Below, piece after piece: positions 6,908 through 10,840 of a stretch of 10,840 nucleotides of DNA. Numbering within the stretch: the stretch's first letter is position 1; each line of letters begins with the position of its first letter. Below the pieces are notes generated by a model. It ran no database searches, had not been told where the DNA came from, and worked only from the letters and a program-made list of their open reading frames with translations. Made by a program: the position numbers and the translations under genes. The DNA lies in the NCBI GenBank assembly GCA_009783865.1, contig WRCR01000098.1, positions 1 through 10,840 of the forward strand, in the 5' to 3' direction. This DNA comes from Planctomycetaceae bacterium. GTDB lineage: Bacteria > Planctomycetota > Planctomycetia > Pirellulales > Thermoguttaceae.

Positions 6908-6936
6908 TTGACAACTCCGTTATTTTCGCCGATAAT
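6908..6936 (+). promoter_or_regulatory. Sigma-70-type promoter of etfB
   Basis: A perfect TTGACA (6908-6913) is followed after 17 bases by GATAAT (6931-6936), five of six matches to the -10 consensus. Transcription would start near 6943, about 26 bases before the ATG at 6969. It is the best promoter match in the window. Confidence 0.65.
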
Positions 6937-6955
6937 GCCGTGTCATTCCATCATC

Positions 6956-6963
6956 AAGAAAGG
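6956..6963 (+). promoter_or_regulatory. Ribosome binding site of etfB
   Basis: AAGAAAGG ends five bases before the ATG at 6969 and fixes the start codon. Most other plus-strand genes in the window lack such a site. Confidence 0.6.
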
Positions 6964-6968
6964 TATCA

Positions 6969-7823
6969 ATGTATAATTCCATCGTTCTCGTTAAACAGGT
7001 TCCTGACACTGCGCGTGTATCCGCCGATGCAATGAAGGAAGACGGCACCGTCAACCGCGCCGCGCTTCCGGCAATTTTCAATCCGGAGGACTTGCACGCT
7101 CTTGAAACTGCTTTGGAAATCAAGCAGCGTTTCGGCGGAACCGTCACTGCAATTTCAATGGGTCCGCCGAAAGCCGCCGAAGTTCTACGGGATTGTCTCT
7201 TTCGGGGTGTTGACCGCGTTATTTTGATAACCGACCGCAGAGCCGCCGCAAGTGATACGCTGGCAACGAGTTACATTCTTGCGCAAGGTGTAAAGACAAT
7301 CGGCAATTACGATTTCGTTTTCGCCGGTCGGCAGGCGATTGACGGCGATACCGCTCAAACGGGTCCGCAATGTGCGGAGAAACTCGGCATTCCGCAAATC
7401 ACATACGCCGAAGAGATTATTGACATTGAAGGCAAGACGGCAACCATTCGGCGAAACATCGGCAACGGCTGGGAAATCGTCAAAGTCAAATTGCCTGCGC
7501 TGTTGACGGTAATTGAGTCCGCAAACGAACCGAGACCGCGAAGTGCGAAAAGGGTTATGAAGTACAAGAATTGCGTTCTTCCTTCGGAAGCGTTGCCGGA
7601 AAAGATTGAGACACTGAAGGAGCGAAAACAACTGCTCGAACAATGGGACTTGGATTCAATCGGTGCGGATTTATCGCGCTGCGGCATCAGCGGTTCGCCG
7701 ACGAAGGTTTTTCGGATACAGTCGATAGTTCTGAAAACAGAGGGCTTCACGGAAGTCGCTCCAACGAAAGAAGGCATCGGCGGTTTGATACATCAACTTG
7801 TGCAGGATAAAACGCTGGGATAA
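6969..7823 (+). CDS. etfB: Electron transfer flavoprotein, beta subunit
   Basis: EtfB pairs with EtfA to form a soluble heterodimer that carries electrons from acyl-CoA and related dehydrogenases to a quinone reductase; in some anaerobes it takes part in flavin-based electron bifurcation. The protein is 284 residues, a little longer than the usual 250-265. Family signatures are KQVPDT (9-14), the nucleotide-binding stretch AGRQAIDGDTAQTGP (119-133), and the C-terminal-half signature RNIGNGWEIVKVKLPALLTV (162-181). The SDTLATSYILA segment (95-105) resembles clostridial-type EtfB, but that alone does not show bifurcation. It has its own strong promoter and ribosome site. Oddly, the next gene is an FlhF-like GTPase rather than etfA, which normally lies directly downstream; etfA must be elsewhere if the complex is functional. 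Confidence 0.93.
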   Translation: MYNSIVLVKQVPDTARVSADAMKEDGTVNRAALPAIFNPEDLHALETALEIKQRFGGTVTAISMGPPKAAEVLRDCLFRGVDRVILITDRRAAASDTLATSYILAQGVKTIGNYDFVFAGRQAIDGDTAQTGPQCAEKLGIPQITYAEEIIDIEGKTATIRRNIGNGWEIVKVKLPALLTVIESANEPRPRSAKRVMKYKNCVLPSEALPEKIETLKERKQLLEQWDLDSIGADLSRCGISGSPTKVFRIQSIVLKTEGFTEVAPTKEGIGGLIHQLVQDKTLG

Positions 7824-7856
7824 GAGCCGCTTCCACAAAAAAACGTCTTTCCTAAA

Positions 7857-7879
7857 AGCGGGAAACACAGTTTCCCGCT
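7857..7879. terminator. Hairpin between etfB and the FlhF-like gene
   Basis: A perfect 10-bp stem (AGCGGGAAAC and GTTTCCCGCT) closes a 3-base ACA loop. No long T-run follows on the plus strand, but CTTATTA comes a few bases later. It may attenuate or end the etfB transcript. The AGCGGG arm and 3-base loop resemble the larger palindromes nearby. Confidence 0.5.
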
Positions 7880-7901
7880 CACGCTTATTAAGAAGTACTA
7901 C

Positions 7902-8861
7902 ATGAACATCAAAACGTTTCGCGCCGAATCATTGCAGGAAGGACTCCGAATAATCCGCGAAGAATTAGGAGATAACGTCCGAATACTGCAAACAAGACAA
8001 GCGGATGAAACATCTTTTTTCGGACTGCGGAAACATACATTCGTTGAGATAACCGTCGAAGATACCTCCGAAACGGAATACGCCGATGTATATGTCGAAA
8101 AGAAAAAAATGCCGTCAGCGCAAAGCGAAAATAGAAAGTCCGTTCAGGTTGCTGATATCCGGCAAGGCAACTGGGGTTCGCTGACAATGGAGCAGTTGAA
8201 TCCGACTGTACTACAGCGGAGTATGGCGGCGAAACTAACAGATATGGTACAGTTCGCCGGTGCGCTGACGCTAAAGTCCGATGTGTGCCGGATTGTTGCC
8301 TTTGTTGGAACTGCCGGCGCGGGCAAGACCTCGCTGCTTGTGAAAGTTGCCGCCGCTTATAAAAACAACGAGAAAAAGAAAGTCGGACTGCTAACGACGG
8401 ATATGTTTCGTATTGCGGCTGTCGAACAACTGCAAAGATACGGCGAGATATTATCTGTGCCGGTGGAGACCGCTTCTGAACCGCGAAAGATTTCGGCGGC
8501 AATTCAGCGGCTAGGAACCTGCGATTTGATTTTGATTGATACGCCGGCTGTTAATCCGGCTGTTGACCGCGAAGAACATGTGCAGTTCGTTGACAAAATG
8601 CTGCGGGAAGCGGAAGCAGATGATATTCAACTCGTTTTATCGGCAACCGGCAGCGCAGAATTTCTGACGGAGACGGTGCGGCACTTTGCCGTATTGCAGC
8701 CGACGGGTATATCGTTCACACATTTGGATGAGGCGGTAGGCATGTCGGCGTTATATCCGTTTTTGCAGAAGAACGAATTGCCGCTGCACTTTGTTTCACT
8801 GGGACAGAACATCGACTGTGTAGAAACGGCAAGTCCCGCCAGATTGGTTTGTCTGATTTGA
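7902..8861 (+). CDS. flhF: FlhF-like SRP-family GTPase
   Basis: FlhF is a signal-recognition-particle-type GTPase that acts at the inner membrane and, in flagellated bacteria, sets the number and position of polar flagella. The N-terminal FlhF motif is clear (KTFRAESLQEGLRIIREELG, 4-23). The NG domain shows G1 GTAGAGKTS (136-144), TTDMFRIAAVEQL (165-177), G3 DTPAV (213-217; family form DTAGR), G4 THLDE (273-277; family form TKLDE), and the C-terminal SLGQ segment (299-302). The changes in G3 and G4 are unusual and may reduce GTP hydrolysis or change nucleotide preference. At 319 residues it is shorter than typical FlhF, with a short linker at about 55-100. No flagellar gene is in the window. 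It starts 78 bases after etfB, with only a weak AAGAAG before the ATG, and ends before a terminator. Confidence 0.82.
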   Translation: MNIKTFRAESLQEGLRIIREELGDNVRILQTRQADETSFFGLRKHTFVEITVEDTSETEYADVYVEKKKMPSAQSENRKSVQVADIRQGNWGSLTMEQLNPTVLQRSMAAKLTDMVQFAGALTLKSDVCRIVAFVGTAGAGKTSLLVKVAAAYKNNEKKKVGLLTTDMFRIAAVEQLQRYGEILSVPVETASEPRKISAAIQRLGTCDLILIDTPAVNPAVDREEHVQFVDKMLREAEADDIQLVLSATGSAEFLTETVRHFAVLQPTGISFTHLDEAVGMSALYPFLQKNELPLHFVSLGQNIDCVETASPARLVCLI

Positions 8862-8899
8862 TAGACGAATCACTGCTGTGTTTGATTCGCCGGAGACCA

Positions 8900-8942
8900 G
8901 TTTAGCGTGCGGTTCGGCGAACCGCACGCTGAACAAGTTTTT
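8900..8942 (+). terminator. Palindrome plus T-run after the FlhF-like gene
   Basis: The arms GTTTAGCGTGCGGTTC (8900-8915) and GAACCGCACGCTGAAC (8919-8934) pair over 16 positions with one G-T wobble, around a GGC loop, and five Ts follow at 8938-8942. This is a good intrinsic terminator on the plus strand. It lies in the gap between convergent genes, and the opposing gene's stop codon overlaps the T-run. It is also the second near-identical member of the palindrome family seen at 6867-6901. Confidence 0.8.
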
Positions 8943-10431
8943 AATCGAGAACATATCCTTCCCGATAGACGGGTTTAATCAAGTCGGCAACGCCGGGGGT
9001 CTTCAAACTTGCGAGATTCGTGATTTTCATCTCGGCGTGATTCCAGAGAACCTTTTCGCCCCATTCATTCGGCTTGGCAGCAGTCCAGACCGCAAGGTTG
9101 CCCAGCAGCATCGCTTCGGTAAGCGGTCCCGCCTGATTCGGAAAGTTCGAGAAACAGCGTGCAGGATTGTTTTCCTTGATTGCCGTGATTAACTCGAACA
9201 TATTCCGCGGGTCTTCATCCTGCTTTTCGGCTTCTTTGCCTTCGGCATCAGGAAACTTCGGGGCGAACTGAATTTCCGGTAATTCAACCGGCACTCGTTC
9301 ATTGCGTCCCTGTCCCTGCGCTCCTTTCGTGCCGACGATAATTTCACCGCTTGTCGGCATCTTTTCGGGATACTTGAAATCATTATCTTCGAGGAATTTT
9401 CTATCAGGAAAGAAACCGCCGTCATACCAGACAAACTTGAAACCCTTGCGTTCCGGCGTGTCGGGATACTCAAACACAATTTCCGATGACTGCGGGAAAA
9501 CATCAAAGTCGTGTCCAGATGTTCTTGCAACGACCGAGACCGGCTTGCTCAAATCGAGTGCTTTCATGAACTTGTTGAGGGCGTGACAGGCGATGTCGCC
9601 GAGTGCGCCGGTGCCGAAGTCCCACCAGCCGCGCCAGCCGAAGGGGTGATAAATCGCCGCACTCTCACCGGGAAAGTTCTCCCGCGGTTTTGCAACGCCG
9701 AGCCATAAATCCCATTCGAGATTAGCGGATTGGTCGGCAATTTTCCTTTTCATGTTAGCGATAAGTTCTTCCGCTTTATCCGCCTGTTCTTTCTTGACTT
9801 TTGCTTCGTATGCAGCGAGTGTTCGAATCGTTTCGGGACCTTGAGGCCATATCGGACGGTTCGTCCAGACGTGGATTTCTTTAATATCGCCGTACATACC
9901 GGCTTTCATTTCGGCGGCGTGTCTTCGCAGACCGTCGCCGGCACTGCCTTGATTTCCCATTTGGGTACAAACGCCGGTTTCTTTTGCGACCTTTGCCATG
10001 AGACGGCATTCGTACATTGTTCGGGCGAGCGGTTTTTGACAATAGACGTGTTTCTTCATCCGCATTGCCATGAGAGATTGCGCTGCGTGCATGTGGTCTG
10101 CGCCGCTGACTGTGACGGCATCGATGGTATCCTTTTGTTCTTCAAGAAGTTTGCGGAAATCGGTGTATGCTTTTGCTTTCGGATACCGGTTTTGCGCTCC
10201 TTCCAAGCGTTTTTTATCGACATCGCAGATAGCGGCGATGTCGGCAAATCTTGCGGCATTAGCGGTGTCGCTGCTGCCTTTGCCTCCGATGCCGATGCAG
10301 CCGAAGGCGAGACGTTCATTCGGCGAAGCACTAACTTTAGGGGTTAAACCGGCTAAAGCCCAATAACCGACGGCAGTAGTTGCGGCAGCGGTCTTCAAAA
10401 AATCACGACGGGCAGTTCTATGTTTTGTCAT
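8941..10431 (-). CDS. Tat-exported Gfo/Idh/MocA family oxidoreductase
   Basis: A 496-residue NAD(P)-dependent oxidoreductase, probably acting on a sugar or sugar-like substrate in the periplasm. The N-terminus has a twin-arginine signal (ARRDFLK at 7-13, then a hydrophobic stretch to about 35). The Rossmann fold follows: GCIGIGGKGSS (44-54) and AAICDVD (66-72). The catalytic-lysine motif is CQKPLA (131-136), with Gln where many family members have Glu; this variant is, from memory, common in planctomycete members. The substrate domain has GWRGWWDFGTGALGDIACH (265-283), where His283 is a likely catalytic residue. A lysine- and glutamate-rich helical insert (about 203-235) is unusual. The ATG at 10431 has a GGAG ribosome site seven bases upstream. 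Export with a bound cofactor fits the Tat route. The substrate cannot be named. Confidence 0.9.
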   Translation of the reverse strand: MTKHRTARRDFLKTAAATTAVGYWALAGLTPKVSASPNERLAFGCIGIGGKGSSDTANAARFADIAAICDVDKKRLEGAQNRYPKAKAYTDFRKLLEEQKDTIDAVTVSGADHMHAAQSLMAMRMKKHVYCQKPLARTMYECRLMAKVAKETGVCTQMGNQGSAGDGLRRHAAEMKAGMYGDIKEIHVWTNRPIWPQGPETIRTLAAYEAKVKKEQADKAEELIANMKRKIADQSANLEWDLWLGVAKPRENFPGESAAIYHPFGWRGWWDFGTGALGDIACHALNKFMKALDLSKPVSVVARTSGHDFDVFPQSSEIVFEYPDTPERKGFKFVWYDGGFFPDRKFLEDNDFKYPEKMPTSGEIIVGTKGAQGQGRNERVPVELPEIQFAPKFPDAEGKEAEKQDEDPRNMFELITAIKENNPARCFSNFPNQAGPLTEAMLLGNLAVWTAAKPNEWGEKVLWNHAEMKITNLASLKTPGVADLIKPVYREGYVLD

Positions 10432-10438
10432 TGATATA

Positions 10439-10442
10439 CTCC
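10439..10442 (-). promoter_or_regulatory. Ribosome binding site of the Gfo/Idh/MocA gene
   Basis: GGAG on the minus strand ends seven bases before the ATG at 10431 and supports that start codon, as does the twin-arginine motif that follows within nine residues. Confidence 0.55.
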
Positions 10443-10679
10443 AAAAAAGAAAGACGGAACAAAATACAACGCAACGATTTTAACAAATATCCGGCGGACT
10501 AACAAGAGCCGCAAACCGCCGTCTGTAATCTGCTGTTTTCCGCCCCGGCACTTTTTCTGCGCAGATTCAGAAAAAATCGAGCGTTCCCCGAAATAATTGA
10601 AAGACAAGGATTTACTCCCCGAAAACGGAAAAATGCAAATTTATCCCGTTCTCAACGAGTCTAGATATAGTAGGTAGAA

Positions 10680-10706
10680 TTGACGTAAGTCCTTATTTTT
10701 CGTCAA
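10680..10706. promoter_or_regulatory. Spaced dyad TTGACG-N15-CGTCAA, possible operator
   Basis: TTGACG (10680-10685) and its exact reverse complement CGTCAA (10701-10706) are 15 bases apart and lie 22 bases upstream of the predicted -35 box. This is the geometry of a dimeric activator or repressor site. The regulator is unknown and a chance occurrence is possible. Confidence 0.3.
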
Positions 10707-10728
10707 AACATACACAAGAAAAAAATGT

Positions 10729-10757
10729 TTGTTCCCGAAAGCACTCTAGTGTAGAAT
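10729..10757 (+). promoter_or_regulatory. Candidate promoter reading out of the right edge
   Basis: TTGTTC (10729-10734) and TAGAAT (10752-10757) are spaced by 17 bases; the -10 box matches in five of six positions. Transcription would start near 10764. The downstream leader has short hairpins (TTCCG/CGGAA, CGGAC/GTCCG) and an AAAGGA near 10822-10827 that could serve a start codon beyond the edge. Confidence 0.45.
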
Positions 10758-10840
10758 CCTGCCTGTTCGTTCCGTTTATCGGAATTTCTGCATCATCGGA
10801 CCCTGGCAGTCCGGCCTCTGGAAAGGACAGAGAACCTAAC

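Larger units (their letters stand above)
10432..10840. other. Gene-free right end of the window with regulatory signals
   Basis: No ORF of note is open on either strand. The left part should hold the promoter of the minus-strand oxidoreductase gene, though no good match is visible. The stretch contains an inverted repeat TTTTTCTG/CAGAAAAA (10552-10559 and 10568-10575) overlapping the 10-base palindrome TCTGCGCAGA (10556-10565), a spaced dyad TTGACG/CGTCAA, and a plus-strand promoter. The last 75 bases would be the leader of a gene or RNA that lies beyond the edge. Confidence 0.6.

Noticed and set aside
7909..8502. A 197-codon open frame on the minus strand
   Set aside because: It lies inside the FlhF-like gene, whose GTPase motifs are clear on the plus strand.
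9730..10347. A 205-codon open frame on the plus strand, rich in Phe and Cys
   Set aside because: It is antisense to the well-supported Gfo/Idh/MocA gene and has the odd composition typical of a reverse-complement frame.
10764..10840. Start of a known structural RNA (RNase P, SRP, tmRNA)
   Set aside because: I compared the visible bases with the conserved 5' ends of these RNAs and saw no match; a plain leader is the simpler reading.

Overview
The window looks like chromosomal DNA of a planctomycete-type bacterium. The evidence is the mix of protein types: a Tat-exported Gfo/Idh/MocA oxidoreductase with the CQKPLA form of its active-site motif, a secreted ThuA-like protein, and a zinc-ribbon protein with two membrane helices. 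Shine-Dalgarno use is irregular. This is an inference from family resemblance only. Base composition is moderate and fairly even, and I see no insertion sequence, tRNA, rRNA or CRISPR array.

Layout, left to right. (1) The tail of an unidentified gene at 3-128. (2) A type I mannose-6-phosphate isomerase (197-1228, +), convergent with a standalone CheY-like receiver protein (1251-1643, -) across a perfect 9-bp hairpin. (3) A 390-base stretch with a possible 60-residue membrane ORF and a mosaic of small inverted repeats ending in six tandem heptamers. (4) A large single-chain N6-adenine DNA methyltransferase with a likely PD-(D/E)XK nuclease N-terminus (2034-4451, -), which I read as a type IIG-like restriction-modification protein. 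(5) A secreted ThuA-like protein and the ribonucleotide-reductase repressor NrdR (4665-6148, +), 14 bases apart. (6) A zinc-ribbon membrane protein (6187-6807, -). (7) An electron-transfer flavoprotein beta subunit without its usual alpha partner next door (6969-7823, +), then an FlhF-like SRP-family GTPase with altered motifs (7902-8861, +). (8) A Tat-signal Gfo/Idh/MocA oxidoreductase (8941-10431, -). (9) About 410 bases without a gene, holding a good promoter that points out of the window.

The genes do not form one pathway. PMI, the ThuA-like protein and the Gfo/Idh/MocA protein fit carbohydrate use; the rest are housekeeping, regulation, energy and DNA modification or defence.

The most notable structural signal is a set of intergenic palindromes. 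Two of them (6867-6901 and 8900-8934) share the same 16-bp-arm, 3-base-loop architecture and near-identical arm sequence. A third (around 4508-4538) is a degraded relative, and three more hairpins are looser look-alikes. They lie in convergent, divergent and codirectional gaps, so they are not simply terminators. I do not see a clear multi-gene undescribed system here; the methyltransferase-nuclease protein and the palindrome family are the best candidates for follow-up.
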